From Siphonodentalium dalli (lineage: Eukaryota; Mollusca; Scaphopoda; Gadilida; Siphonodentaliidae), in contig CP136064.1 of NCBI GenBank assembly GCA_032622095.1, positions 175,598,247-175,662,246 on the forward strand: DNA of 64,000 nt, read 5' to 3'. The first letter of the stretch is position 1. Every line of letters begins with the position of its first letter. The notes under the pieces were generated by a model. The model did no database searches and was not told the DNA's origin. It was given only the letters and a program-made list of their open reading frames with translations. A program made the position numbers and the translations under genes. This document shows, piece after piece, positions 24,754 through 37,052 of the stretch.

Positions 24754-25339
24754 TGACTATGACGGGGGAACACTTCGGGTGTCTTGTAGTCCAATTGTTC
24801 ACTTCTCTCGATCAGCATAGCATGTTGTTGTGTATGAAGTTTTCCCCACAACAGACTACCTGTGCCTTAATCATAACAACGCTGGAGTTGCCCCCATGTC
24901 ACATGCTAATAACATGGCTTGTTAATCGAAATCTTCTTCGGATGAAGATTGAAGAACAAAATTTTTCATATGATAGATGTCAGAAAACACATAATGTATA
25001 TTAATCCTGATGTTGTGGCCATATAGAGTATAGCACTCGTGTTTGGTTTTTATTTAATTTAATTACACCTTGCGCATAATGAACTACTATTGATGAGAAT
25101 TAAGAACAGCCAATAATAGTCGTAAAGTTTTCGGACAGTCCAAAAACCTTTTCACAGAATATGCCATCCAAACTTCTTGATGCTCACAGTAAAAAGATAT
25201 GGTTCTTTTTTTTGCGGTGATGATTGTGTACCTAGTTGTGTTCCTATCAGGTCATAGACGGTGGTAAGTTCGATAAATGCATGCAAAGCTCGCGTGCATG
25301 ATTGGCTTTTCGAAGCCGTAATCGTAACTTACGGATAAG
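24754..25339. other. GPCR 3' flank, second copy (left part)
   Basis: Homologous to 1307-1880. It ends at 'cgtaacttacggata', where the left copy continues directly with 'tgtcaaaacgac' and this copy is interrupted by the element at 25340-27113. Confidence 0.75.
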
Positions 25340-25750
25340 TAGAGACCTTTCGCATCCTCACGTTTACGATTACGAATACGGATAGCTATTCGTAGTCGTA
25401 AGTCTATCCGTATGGCCAAAAAGTCCTTTCGCAAAACGATTACGCGTAAGAGTTTTGACGAACACGTACGATCATTATTTCGTACCACTTTTACAACTCA
25501 AGGCGTGTGTTTGGTATACAGTCCCTTAATATAATACTTCACTTATCGTCTCATTTGCAACAATGCGATAATCATGACCTGCTAATATTGTCAATAATTC
25601 GACCAGTCACAACGTACGACACGGGATTCTCGTGATATTTTGTGGCAATACAGGTATAAATGCCAGGTCATATGTGGTGGAAATTCAGTTCGTTGTTAGC
25701 ATGGATGACCAGATAGACGTTATGCTGATGGGGAAGAGGGGTTCCTGAAT

Positions 25751-25993
25751 TTGGACCTCATATTAACCACGACGCCATCGTTCAAGCCCCTTCAAGTCCG
25801 CGAGTTGATTTCAATGCGATTTCGGCTTCACCTCTTTGGGTTTAGGAAATCCGACATAAGGTTGGTGAGCTCGCTGATGTGCATCACTTCTGATTTGTTA
25901 CTACCAAATCGAAACAAAGTCGACACGGTAGAAGCGATGTGCATCAAGTTGCTTTTTTGTCAGATATTTGACAATCCGGCAAAATTTCGTTGA
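25751..25993 (+). pseudogene. Possible Harbinger-type transposase N-terminal remnant
   Basis: An 80-residue frame with 'MRFRLHLFGFRKSDIRLVSS' followed by a 'VEAMCIKLLFCQ' stretch. This is laid out like the N-terminal 'FRF-x-K-x-I..L' plus 'ALxxLxxFA' region of HARBI1-family transposases, which bind and cut element ends. A possible start ('MDDQIDVMLMGKRG') lies upstream at about 25702 and is cut off by TGA near 25747. No DDE catalytic region follows; instead a fragment of the TTAA MITE family sits at about 25996-26149. Dead at best, and the family is tentative. Confidence 0.35.
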
Positions 25994-25995
25994 AC

Positions 25996-26149
25996 AAAAT
26001 GTTGATAAATAACAGGTTTTTGTTGACTGTGGTTAGCATTAATTTTTAGCAATTACTCGATTCTGATAACAGAAGCGGCATTTCAACAAAAAAATTGTTG
26101 TTGGAATCTGATGATATGGGGACATCTAATCGGATTAAGTTCCTTTAAA
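25996..26149 (-). repeat. TTAA-family MITE fragment
   Basis: Ends with 'atcggattaagttccttta', the inverse of the family start, and contains 'ttgttgttggaatctgatga'. It matches the end half of copies such as 45579-46058 and 51987-52484. It lies inside the 1.77 kb transposon. Confidence 0.6.
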
Positions 26150-27113
26150 TGCCGCATTTGTGCGTGTTCTTTAAATTAAAAATAAATGCAAAGAACAAAC
26201 CTGACAGAGACTGCTGAGTTCTGGTGATGTCGGTGGGTGTGCCAAATATAATTTTAGTTACGGTTCAGGAGCAGAAATCACTACTTACCAGTTGAATCGG
26301 GATCCAGGGTAGGTTCAGATTACTCAGACAGAGTACTTTATGTAAGTTAGAACTCGGTTATGAATTCCATGTAATTTTAAAATCGGTTATGAATTCCATG
26401 TAATTTTAAAATGCCCTGCATTACAGACTCTACGAGAGAGATATATAAAACCCAACTTCTACCGAAAACCGAATATTATTAAATTGAATGAACTATTCAA
26501 TTCGGGAAAGGGGAAGAGAACACAAAATCTTTCACTATTCATTAATAGGGTTATGCCATTATTTAGGCTCTCCTGAGGCATTCTATAACTGCATCCGCTA
26601 GGACACCACCATGTGTTGTTGAATTAAATAATTGTTGAATTTCACTATATATTGTGTACTATCTTGCACATAATAATCACTCAAAACTCCTCATGCATCG
26701 CACACTATATACTGTATTTTTGGAGACTGGTTTCATAGTGCACTCCTCTTACTGTAAAGTTTTCTGTCGCAGCCAGCGATGGCTATCCGTTGTGAATAGC
26801 GATCTTATTTCGCGGAAAGCTCGTGATTCACGACGACGAGTACAGTGATTGACAATCTAAACAGCATATCGAGGTCGTAGCTCAATACAACTGGATGGTT
26901 TACATGATATACATTTACAGTCTCGAACGGAGTAAAGTGATATATTGCAGAAAATAAATTCAGGTGTTATTTGAGCTTATTAGAAACCATGAAATCGTAA
27001 CCGTCATTACGGATAGTAAAATACGAGAACGATTAGAAAGTACACAAAGGGTGGTGACGTAGTACCCTATCCGTATCCGTAATCGTAAACGTGAGTTTTG
27101 CGAAAGGTCTCTA

Positions 27114-27457
27114 TTATGTCAAAACGACAACTGATAGAAAGAACAACACTTCTAGTGATGTAGTACACTATTCGTAGTAATTCAGTAGTAATTCGTTATG
27201 TGAAAGATGTCCAATGTAAAGTTTATAGTGATTCTCATTTTATTTCCATATTTGTTTGAATATACTAGTAAGCGGCCACAAATACGAATATGAATGAAAA
27301 TCAAAACCTGTCAAACAACAATCAATATGTCAGTTTAAATTAATAAACATCGTTTCAAAAACCGACTTCAACTAAATTTGGTGTGGTTACTCGGGGTACC
27401 CTGGTCGGATGCTATGACGGAGTTAGAGCTTCAAATTTTGATTTAAAAACAACTTAA
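27114..27457. other. GPCR 3' flank, second copy (right part)
   Basis: Resumes the homology to 1880-2220 ('tgtcaaaacgacaactgata') and runs to 'gatttaaaaacaactta', where the MITE at 27458 begins. Confidence 0.7.
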
Positions 27458-27942
27458 AGGTACTCAATCCGAACAGAGGGTCCCCATCTCAACAGATTCC
27501 AACAACAACAATCCGATCAGAGGGTCCTATATTATTATTTCTTTGGCTTTGGGGGTAAAAAATATTTGATTCGAGTCGAGGAACCCATCAAACAAAGCTC
27601 AGAGTTATTAGATATTGATTTTTGAAATTTGTTATTTACTCGAGATGAGTACTAATAATTATCTTCAACTGCCGTAATCTGCTCGGGATGTATACATCAA
27701 AATCTATTCAAACAGACAAGGATGGATAACTCTAAAATCAAGTGGTAATAATAACGCAATTTTGACTGAGTTCTGGGCCAGAAAGTATTCCCGATAATGA
27801 AAAATAATAGATTTCTAAAATCGATATCTAACAAATCTGAGATTTGATGGGTGACTTCCTCGACTCGAATCAAAAAATTTTGACCCCCCCCCCGAAGCCA
27901 TTGAAATAGTAATTGAGAGGAGTTTTATCGGATTGAGTACCT
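27458..27942. mobile_element. TTAA-flanked palindromic MITE (485 bp)
   Basis: TTAA at 27454-27457 and 27943-27946. The ends are 'AGGTACTCAATCCGA' and 'TCGGATTGAGTACCT'. Left and right halves are largely reverse complements, each with 'gattcgagtcgaggaa'. TTAA target duplication is typical of the piggyBac superfamily, but no transposase is present. The left GPCR flank (about 2213-2240) lacks it. Confidence 0.8.
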
Positions 27943-28027
27943 TTAATTAAATTTTGTGTTTAATAATCTGTTTTTTTTTAGTAACTTGAGCAGAATACGG
28001 AAGATTTGAAGCGCCAAGCAATATTAA

Positions 28028-28436
28028 AGGTACTCAATCTGATCAGACGGTCCCCATACCATCAAGATACAACAACAACATCATTTCTTCAAAATACGCT
28101 TTAGTTATCAGAATCGATATATTGCAACAAAATAATGCTAACCACTGTCAACTATGGTATAAAATTTCCAAAAACTTGTTATTTATCAACATTTTGTTCA
28201 ACAAAATATGGCCTTATTCATCCGCATCTTCATCCGCCATTTTGTCTGAGACCCTCCGTTTGACCACGTGTTTCTGTGCCACATCTTATTACACATCTCG
28301 AGAAATAACAAACTTCAAAAATCAATATTGATCACTCTGAGCTTTGATGGGTGGGTTCCTCGACTTGAATCAAATATTTTTTACCCCCGAAGCCAAAGAA
28401 ATAGTAATTTAGGAGCGTCCATCGGATTGAGTACCT
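28028..28436. mobile_element. TTAA-flanked palindromic MITE (409 bp)
   Basis: TTAA at 28024-28027 and 28437-28440. The ends are 'AGGTACTCAATCTGA' and 'TCGGATTGAGTACCT'. The duplicated left locus shows the uninserted site 'aaattaattactaac' at about 2293-2307, so the TTAA duplication is directly supported. Confidence 0.85.
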
Positions 28437-28440
28437 TTAA

Positions 28441-28650
28441 TTACTAACTTGCTGCTGACAGTTGGTATCTTGCTGTAGCAAGTTAGTATCTTGATGTAGC
28501 AAGTTAGTATCTTGATGTAGCAAGTTAGTATATTTCTGCGGCAGCTAAGTATCCTGCTGTAGGAAGTTATTATGCTGCAGCAAGTCAGAACTTTCTGCAG
28601 CAAGTCAGCTCTCTTTCTGCAGCAAGTTAGTATCTTGGTGCATCAAGTTA
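28441..28650. repeat. Minisatellite, about 21-24 bp unit
   Basis: Repeats of 'tagtatcttg.tgtagcaagt' with changes, about nine units. Homology to the left GPCR flank ends at its first bases. Confidence 0.75.
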
Positions 28651-28652
28651 AC

Positions 28653-31600
28653 TATATTCACATACTTATTGATATTAGATATGGAGCCGCGCTGAAATTT
28701 TACTTTAACCCCTCTTTTAAGGGGTTTTCCGAATTTAAAGAGCGTTTCGTGATTATATAATTTATTAAATGTCGCAATTAATCTTACCATGAAATATGCG
28801 ATTTAAAATTTGGCATATACAGTAAGTATGACTCTGATGCCACATTTTTAGGGTAAAATTGGAACTCCCATCAAGATGGCCGTCAAAATGGTAGCCGTAA
28901 GTGGAAAATTTGACATTTTTTTACTGATATCTTCTAGATCAGTTTCTGCTGTATGGAACTGGTTCAGAATTGTGACTTTATTTTTGTATTATTCATATTA
29001 ACTGATCACTGGAGCAATGAAATATGCCATTCATGAGGTACTAGTCCCTTCCGATCCCTCAAAAATTATATTTTACAGAAATCGGTATGAAATTTCACCA
29101 AAAGTCACCAAGAATTGTGCAAACTAAGTGAGGCATACCATGACTTATGAATATTTCAACTCAATGGAACCAAAATTGTCACTTGTTCTGAAAATGGCTG
29201 CCAAAATGGCGACTAAAACCTGGGAAATGGTCAATATTGGCCCAGCATGCCATGTAATCACTTACAAGATGTGGTCGATGAATAAAATTGGCTATTCTGT
29301 CTTATATACTTTAAATTCTAACATTTCTGGTGTACATTGGTTAAGTGTTACTAATGTAACCACTGACATTACCAGAATTATTAGATTTTTCTATCACAAA
29401 CTTGACATCAAAATTGGCAAAAATTTGCCTTTCAGGTAATGGAACTATCTTTGGGATCTGTCTTAAATGCGTCACACGAATGTGTTTTTAGACAAAATTA
29501 CTCAAGATGGCTTCCAAAATGGCAACCAATTTTGTAAAAAAAAAGAGTAGATTTTTTGCACATATATCCCAAACATTATTCTCTGTTCCCAAGAGTTAGC
29601 AAATTATAACTCACTTGGTTATTTCCTTGTTATGTTTAATCCAATGACAACTAACTGTTTCATTCTCGTTGTCCCTGTATCTTCTGAGGCATGACAAATT
29701 CATTTTAAATAATGAACTGTAGTATGGAATTTCCCCCAAAATGTCTTCTGGGACTCTGGCCATAGTTTTGAGTGGAGATTTGCAGAACGTCTAAACGGAA
29801 CTGAGTGAAACCATATTATGTGGCTGCTCTCGACAAATAGCATAGAAATCAACTTAATATAATTATAGTGTATGTCCAAATGGCAGTCAGGGAGTGAATG
29901 TGCGGACATAGATAAGGTGAATAGTTCTACAGGGAGCTATTGTGTGGTCATGAATGTGCGAAGGAGTGGTCATATGACGATGGGGTGGTGTCTATGGTGA
30001 GATGTATAGGTATACAAGGGGTGTCTGTATGGTCATTTGTGAGGTGAATATATATACAAGGATTGTTTGTATGGTTAATGAAGTGGTTTATGGGTATAAT
30101 GACAGTAGCTGTATGTTCATCTGTGTGCTGTTTATGTATATATAGAGTGACTGTATGGTCATTTGTGGGATATACATGCGTACCTTGGGTGACTATTGTC
30201 ATGGATGAATGTAAATGTATACATATGCTGGCTGTATGATCATGTGTGGGACTGTGTGTGTATGAATAAATAGGGAGTGGTTGTATACTTATGTGTAATG
30301 TTTATAGGTGTTCAACTGTTCATGGAATGACTGTACTGTCGTGATTGTTGAAGCGTTTTGCATACCTGAAGTATTGCTGGATGGTCATTGGCGGTGTGTG
30401 GGTATATATGAAGTGTCATTGCGGTCATGGTTGTATATGTGATGTATATGCATCTCTGCGGTGGCTGTATCGTCATTTGTGGGTGTATCGTTATACAAAG
30501 AGTAGCTGTATGAACATGGATGTGGTGTGTGAGTATACATCGAGTGGCTGTATTCTCATGGGCGAGGTGTATATGCAAATCTGGAGTGTACGAATGTTCG
30601 TGCGGGATATTGCTATATCCATTGGTGAGGTGTATACGTATACCTGGATTGACTCTATGGTAACGAGTGAGGTGTATATAGATTGCCATGTGTGTGACCG
30701 ATATGCACACAGGGAGTGATTAGATGCCAATGGTGAGATGAATTGTTAACAAGGAGTGACTGTATGACCACGAATGTTGTGGCTGAATTGTCTTGAGTGA
30801 GGAGTATATTCAAGCCTGGAGTGTGTGAATGACCCCATGTGTGGGGCACTGGTAGATATCAAATGGTTGTATGTCCATTGGTCATGAGTATATGCATACA
30901 CGGAGTTACTCTGCTATGGTTGCAGTGTATATGTATAGGCGAATATGGTGAGGCGAATAGGTATACAAGAAGTGAATGTACGACCACGAATGTGGTGAAT
31001 ATGTATACAGGAAGTGACTATATGGTCATGGGTGAAGTGTGGGAATATACATGGTGTACCTGAATGGTGACTCATGGCTGTGTAGTCACGTGTGTGGTTT
31101 ACGTGTAAAACCAATCGTGGTTGTATGGTCATGGGTGAGGTGTATGTGTATAAAGGGAATGGCTACAAGGTCATATGTGTGGTGTTCATGTATAAATAAC
31201 ATGATTGCTTTGTCATGGGTGAGTTGTACATTTGAACCTTTGGTGGCTATCACTTTCCATAATAACTCAAGTACATGTTAATCGATTGGGAGGTAATGTT
31301 AGAGAGTTCTTCATCATGGTGGCCTTTTATATGCACAATGGAGGAAACGGTGTTCACGACATGGGTCAATCACTCTTGATGCCAATGGCCCAGAATTTGA
31401 TGTTATTAAGCAGTTTTTCACAACTCTCCTTGTTTGACTTTCTAAAAGGTCTACAGAGGAGCAGAGAATAATGTCCGGCATATATTTGAAAATATCAACT
31501 TTTCTACCAAATATTTTGGACATTTTGCAAGTCAGCTTGAGTATGTTTTTCTAAAAATACATCAAAGTGAGGCATTTAAGACGGAACAAAACAATAAACA

Positions 31601-32420
31601 CCATAGATAGTTCTCACTGTGATGCATTTAAGACGGATATTTGAGAGAAAATTCCAATAAGTTTGGTAATATAATAGTAACACTTATCCAAAATGCATCA
31701 TAAATGTTAGTATTCAATGTATATATGACAGAACAGCCAATTTTGTTCATCATCCACGGCTTTTGGTCGATTGCATGGCACTCTGGGACAATATTTACCA
31801 CTTTCAATATTGTGGCTGCCATTTTGACAGTCATTTTGAGCAAAGGTGACCATTTTGGCTCCATTGATTTGAAATATTCATGAGCAATGGTATGCCTCAA
31901 TTACTTTGCCCAGTTCTGCTCATTTCTTGTGGAAATGTGACTAGAATCCAAATGGTGATTTTTGTTACAGCGTTCTGTAAAATCGAATTATTGAGGGATC
32001 GGAGGGGTTGGGATCTCATGAATGGCATATTTCATTGCTCCAATGATCAATTAACATGAATAATATAAATAAAGTCACATTTCCGAACCAGTTCCATACA
32101 GAAGAAACTGGTATGGACGATATTAGTGAAAAAACGTCAAATTTTCTACTTACGGCTGACATTTGACGGTCATCTTGAACGGGGAGTTGCAAATTCGCCC
32201 TAAAAATGTGCCATTATATCTCACAGAGACATACTTACTGTATATGCCTAATTTTAAATTGCAGATTCCATGGTAAGAATAATTGTGACATTATTTAATA
32301 AATTATATAATCATGATACGCTCTTTAAATTCGGTAAACCCCTTAAAAGAGGGGTTAAAGTGAAAGTGAAATTTCAGCGTGGCTCCATATCTAATATCAA
32401 TTGGTATGTGAATATGTACA
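28653..32420. mobile_element. Foldback element, arms about 0.95 kb
   Basis: The left arm (about 28653-29600) is the reverse complement of the right arm (about 31450-32420). Paired phrases include 'gatattagatatggagcc' against 'ggctccatatctaatatc', 'acccctcttttaaggggttt' against 'aaaccccttaaaagaggggt', and 'cattattctctg' against 'cagagaataatg' at the inner ends. The arms are clearly diverged from each other. The spacer holds a 42 bp minisatellite. No transposase was seen, and the short frames in the arms pair with no family. Confidence 0.8.
29940..31260. repeat. 42 bp minisatellite (about 30 units)
   Basis: Degenerate units such as 'gtatggtcatttgtgaggtg' plus 'aatatatatacaagga' repeat every 42 bp; four consecutive units near 30028-30195 are each exactly 42 bp. 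Because 42 is a multiple of three, the minus strand reads as runs of a 14-residue repeat of type 'CIHIHLTNDHTDTP' (for example 29948-30202 and 30312-30710). These frames are broken repeatedly and are taken as repeat shadows. Confidence 0.75.
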
Positions 32421-33960
32421 TATGTGCAAAATGTCATGCTTTAGTCACAAAGTGAACAATTCTTTTACTAATCTACTCCACTAACACAGTGGCCTATTGT
32501 GCGGCGGTCGCAGGCCCCTCCGACGCCGAATAAATATTTTTTTTCTGAATATCATCTTCTTTGCGTTATTGGACACTAGTCAATGAAAGCGGACATGATG
32601 ATTTAGGGTCTGGAAAAATTCACTCTGTGTTATCACGACCATCTTCTGCGGGTCGAAGCTATTGTGCAGCAATTGTACATTGTATATATAACAGATTAAT
32701 GTAGGCACTGTCTCAGAATCAAATTATTCAAATGTGGTTGCTTCAGTAAGTGTGCACAAATTATCATTTCTTATCGAAGTGGTCATGTATTTATCTCACA
32801 TCTAGCTTTAAAATCGGTCCCAATTTTCGCCCAATCAAGTCGGGGTGTGAACCCGCATCAACATCTCGTCTAGCCCAGACTTCGATAATGATATCCACGA
32901 CATATCCACGTCATATGTACCATCATATCTGGTAGCACTTGGAATAATATCATTGAGAACAGTGTTCACGCTGGACCGAAAAAAAGTTTAGCCAAAAGTT
33001 TAGCCAAATGAAAATTTTATTAGCCAAATGAAAAAAACTTTAGCAAAATGTTTTTTGGCCAAATTAAAAACAATTTGGCCAAATTAATTCATCGTTTTCT
33101 GGTCGGTTCACAATTAATGACTAAAATATTTGTTTTAAACTTTATTTGAGAAAGATTGACCTTCTATTGTCGGGTTTAAGTAAGTTCGTATTCATTATGT
33201 CAAAGGTGACTGGCATAAATAACAATCAGGCATTCAATGTATTACTGTTACTCGGTTCATGTTCATCTGTAAATGCCTCGCTCAAATTGCCACATATTTC
33301 AAGAGACACGGATTACTTGAGCACGAATGCTCATGAAAGCCAGATTCGTCAATAATGGGCACCATTCTGGTAGCAATTTTAAATAGAATTGCACATCGTG
33401 ATGTCCCGGAGAAACATGATACAATGAATATAATACTTTGGGTTGTGTGAGACATTAGATGGCGGCAATGACGGCGACAAAAGTGAAACATGACATATTT
33501 CACCATTTACCATATTTCACAATTCTCATTTCTTACCACCGTATTGGTAGCCATCCTGGGGTTAGTAAGCCATTTTGTAATCCGAAAACGACATTGAATT
33601 ATCGTATACACCAAACATCTCCGTCACGCTACATTCTGCGCTTTATGGCTTCCGAGAAGATTACAGAAATTGCTTTAGGTTATTTTTTGAAGAAAAATAC
33701 CTAAATTTTATTTTAAAAAATTGTGTCAGGAGGTGCATTGTGTAATATTTTGACGTTATTGTTCGAGTTTGTAGATCGGGATGTAAACCTTAAACTATAG
33801 TTTAGCAGTTCATCAACGACCGCTTTGTTAGTTAAGCAAGTAATTGTGCGTTCTTACATATTTCCCAATTTCCACCTATATTGCGGCTGCCATATTGGCA
33901 GCCATTTTGGGTTAGTATGTCATTTTTTAATCCAAGGCGGAATGAAATTGCCGTATACAT
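32421..33960. other. No gene; minor repeats
   Basis: Contains 'ttagccaaatgaaaa' repeats (about 32985-33085) and two copies of a block with 'ttgg..ttagta.g.catttt' ending in 'cgtatac' (33549-33618 and 33895-33958). The second of these is the target into which the 33961 element was inserted. Confidence 0.5.
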
Positions 33961-34502
33961 TATGGGAGGCCGAATTCACATTTAATAATTAATTGCGCGC
34001 GCAATTCATGGTTATATGTAACTATAAACACCCCTGGTGAATAAATAGGTTTATCCATAACCTAACTCCTATTGACATATCACCTCTTGTTTTCATTGAT
34101 TTGGATAGGTAGGGAGCTAGCCCAACTTCTTTATCAAAATGGCTGACTCGCAATAGTATCACCTTCTGTTTTAGTTGGAGCGACTCGTGATAGCATTATA
34201 TTATCTTCGGTATATATTAGTTGCGATGGGGCTACTCGCAATGGCATTACTTTCTGTATTAGTCGGGGCGACTTTGATTTTCTTCAATTTTCGAGTATAC
34301 AGACACACCATATGAGAGAAGCAAGCCCTCGGTGACACCACATTCACACTATATGACCATGGAAATACTATAGATTTGTGCAAGAGATGCTGATTTAATA
34401 AAAAAAAACTATAGCTCGATGACTGAGACACCAAAGCTCCAGGAATGAGACACCAATTATTAAGCAAACCCTCATGCAGTGCATGACACCACATGCATGC
34501 TA

Positions 34503-34527
34503 TAGATAGATAGATAGATAGATAGAT
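34503..34527. repeat. TAGA microsatellite = LINE 3' tail
   Basis: 'tagatagatagatagata' directly abuts the LINE 3' untranslated end (on the minus strand '...gcgcaataaag' then TATC repeats). Confidence 0.8.
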
Positions 34528-34655
34528 ACTTTATTGCGCAATCGCTATACGGATACAGGATATGGCAAAGAAAGAACAAAAAATATATATATATATATAC
34601 ATAAACATGCAAATAAAATATATGACTAGAATATTTGTGCTGAGTGATTACAGTG

Positions 34656-36451
34656 TTATTGTCGTAATATTTCGGCTTCAATTAAATATTTACTTAGAGC
34701 TCTGCTCAGTTGTTTATCATTAGATTTGAATATTTCTTGAAGCTTTTGGCCGCGCTCGTCTAACACATCGTAATTTGATATCACATTCTTCGCGTAACTG
34801 CTAAAGACTTGCCTAGGATTGTGGTACTTCGGGCAGTGTAATAAAAAGTGAGACTCATCTTCGATAGGTTTATCTTTAGCGGGCATATTATGACTACATT
34901 GTTTGCAAGTTCGTTCCTCTACGGGGATTGGATTAGGTTTCACATGTCTGCCTATTTCTATTTCTAGCTTGTGCGAGCTTGTAACAAGTTTCGATATTGG
35001 ACGTCTTTCATTTCGAGATAACGTTGTTAAATAAGAAGCCCCTGTTTCAAAATCTGTTTTGATTTTTCCCATAAATTCTAATTTACTATTTTCTGCACAT
35101 GCACCTTTTATATCAAGGTGCCTCCATGCTTGTCGGAAATGGTCTTTTAATCGGGATTGAAATTTCTCCCCAAAAGTATCTATGTTGACTGATTTTGGTG
35201 ATTCCCACACGTACCCAAATCCATATTTATATAAGTTATTTTTAATACACTGTAACCACTCATTATCTGCATCACAAGAAATCAATTTTAAACATTTATA
35301 CACCAATCGTTTATCACACAAAGTGTTAGCTCGAAGCCAATAGACTATCATGTTCCTTAATACATTGATATAGATCGGAAATCTACCCATTTCGGCTAGT
35401 ACAGCCATATTAGATGCGTTTCTAAATAATCCCAAAATTCGTTTACAAAATTGTGTGTGGAATTTTTCGATGGGATTTTCCTTGCGGCTTTCTGAATAGT
35501 CACCCCATATTTCAGATGCATAAGTCAATATCGGTTTTACACAAGAATCAAAAAGTGCCGAGTCGTCACATGTTCTTTGTAGTGAAAAATGAGCTCTCGA
35601 TGCTCTAATCTTTAAATCGTTTAATGCATGTGAGAAAGTGCCAGACGCCGCTAGTTTCAACCCAAGATATGTATATTGTTGTGTCGTTTCCAACGTATGA
35701 GTACCAATTTGAAAAGGATTGTGTTTTAGTTTTTTTCCACTTTTGTTAAAAATCAATATTTTGGTCTTATTTTTGTTCACAGTTAGTTTCCACCGCGTAC
35801 AAAAAATGTTCAGTTGTGTCAACATTTTTTTCAAGCCGTCTTGTGACTCCGAAGTTAATACGAGATCGTCAGCGTACATTAAACACGGTACTTTAAAATT
35901 ATCTATGCAAGGTGCATGCATGTCGTCGGCCATTAGTTCTTCTGCTAGACCATCTACGAAAATATTGAATAATAAAGGGCTAAGGTTATTCCCTTGCATT
36001 AAGCCGATTTGGCTGTTTATGGGTGCAGTAAGAGAATTTCCATTGATTTTTAACCTTGAAGAATAACTGGTTATTATTTCTTTCAAGCACATATAGATGT
36101 TCCGCCAATTCCTAGATTTAATAGTTTATATAATAATCCTTCTCGCCAGACACTGTCGAAAGCCTTTTTGAAGTCCACAAAGCATGTGTATAATTTTTTG
36201 CCATCATTTATACGTTTTTCAATTAAACATTTTAAAATAAATAAATTGTCTGTGGTCCTGTAATTCTTTCTGAAGCCACACTGATATTCGGAAGGAACCT
36301 CCATTTCGTTTAAGTATTCGTCTAGACGCACAAGAAGAATGCTGGCATACATTTTCCCAAGAACACTAGTTAATGTCAGACCCCCGCATAGTATAGTATA
36401 TGACCATAGTAATGGCCCAAATCTGTGCAAAAATACATTTAAAAACATCAT
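34656..36451 (-). pseudogene. LINE reverse transcriptase, 5'-truncated, one frameshift
   Basis: Non-LTR retrotransposon polymerase. The upstream frame (36451 down to 36083) starts near RT motif 1: 'LTLTSVLGKMYASILL', 'EYQCGFRKNYRTTDNLFI' and 'FVDFKKAFDSVW'. The second frame (36092 down to 34656, 478 residues) continues with 'GLMQGNNLSPLLF', the catalytic 'YADD' (35864-35875), the thumb, and a C-terminal 'CKQC...HFLLHCPKY' cysteine-histidine motif common in Jockey/CR1/I-type LINEs. The join near 36085-36095 needs a shift of one base, and the endonuclease is missing. The 3' end has a TATC tail at 34503-34527. The long second frame is unbroken, so the copy is fairly young. Confidence 0.85.
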
Positions 36452-36808
36452 ATAAAAAATTACTAGAGTTCCGGGAAGGAGACATCAATTCTTTGGATAT
36501 AGGGATGCTGATAATATGTAATTAGGGATTATCATTGTTGAACACATACTCACAGTTGATTGTTGACTACTCAGGCTAATAAAAACAGGTTAAAATTAGC
36601 CCAATGCTCCTCTTGTGTTACTAGGTGATACACCAGGTCATGCTAATAGTTTATGGGTAGGTTAGATAGTAGTCACAATTTCGATTAAGCGCAATTCATT
36701 ACGCTTAAGCGTAAATGCCCTATTTGTGCTTAAGCACAATATGTGGTATAAATTAATTTGCGCTTAAGCGCAATTCATTATTAAATGTGAATTTGGCCTC
36801 CCATATAT

Positions 36809-37031
36809 TAGTACTTTTCCGCGTTTGCTTGATTAGCGAAAAAAGTTTGTATTCACAGTGCGGGTCATAAATAGTAGTGAACAATTAGACATGAGCGATA
36901 AGCGATAAGCGTTAAGGCAGTGGCCAATGTGAGTGTATTCTGAGCTGTGTTATGAGTGGTGGTCAATAACACAGTGATAGTGTAGTATCATTCTAGTCTT
37001 AACCTTCGCCGGATTTAGATCTCAAACTTAT
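36809..37031 (+). repeat. Split direct repeat A1
   Basis: 223 bp, base-for-base the same as A2 at 41641-41863. It contains 'gagcgataagcgataagc'. It probably carries the element's promoter, by position only. Confidence 0.92.
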
Positions 37032-37052
37032 TTTGCTCGTCATATTACGCTC

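Larger units (their letters stand above)
25340..27113. mobile_element. PIF/Harbinger-like DNA transposon, decayed (1.77 kb)
   Basis: Terminal inverted repeats of about 46 bp: 'TAGAGACCTTTCGCA' plus 'TCACGTTTACGATTACG' at the left (25340-25385), with the same in reverse complement at the right (about 27069-27113). The duplicated GPCR flank at about 1870-1885 lacks it, giving an empty site. The flanking bases ('taa' left, 'tta' right) do not give a clean duplication. The Harbinger assignment rests only on the weak transposase remnant inside; the element boundaries are much firmer. Confidence 0.7.
33961..36805. mobile_element. Terminal-inverted-repeat element carrying a LINE
   Basis: The left end 'TATGGGAGGCCGAATTCACA' recurs as the reverse complement at 36771-36805, with about 37 bp matching overall. 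'gcttaagcgcaa' palindromic units lie just inside the right end (36685-36775), as in the element at 16661. The interior is mostly a 5'-truncated minus-strand LINE. The right end touches the left end of the tyrosine-recombinase retroelement with only 3 bp between. Confidence 0.65.
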
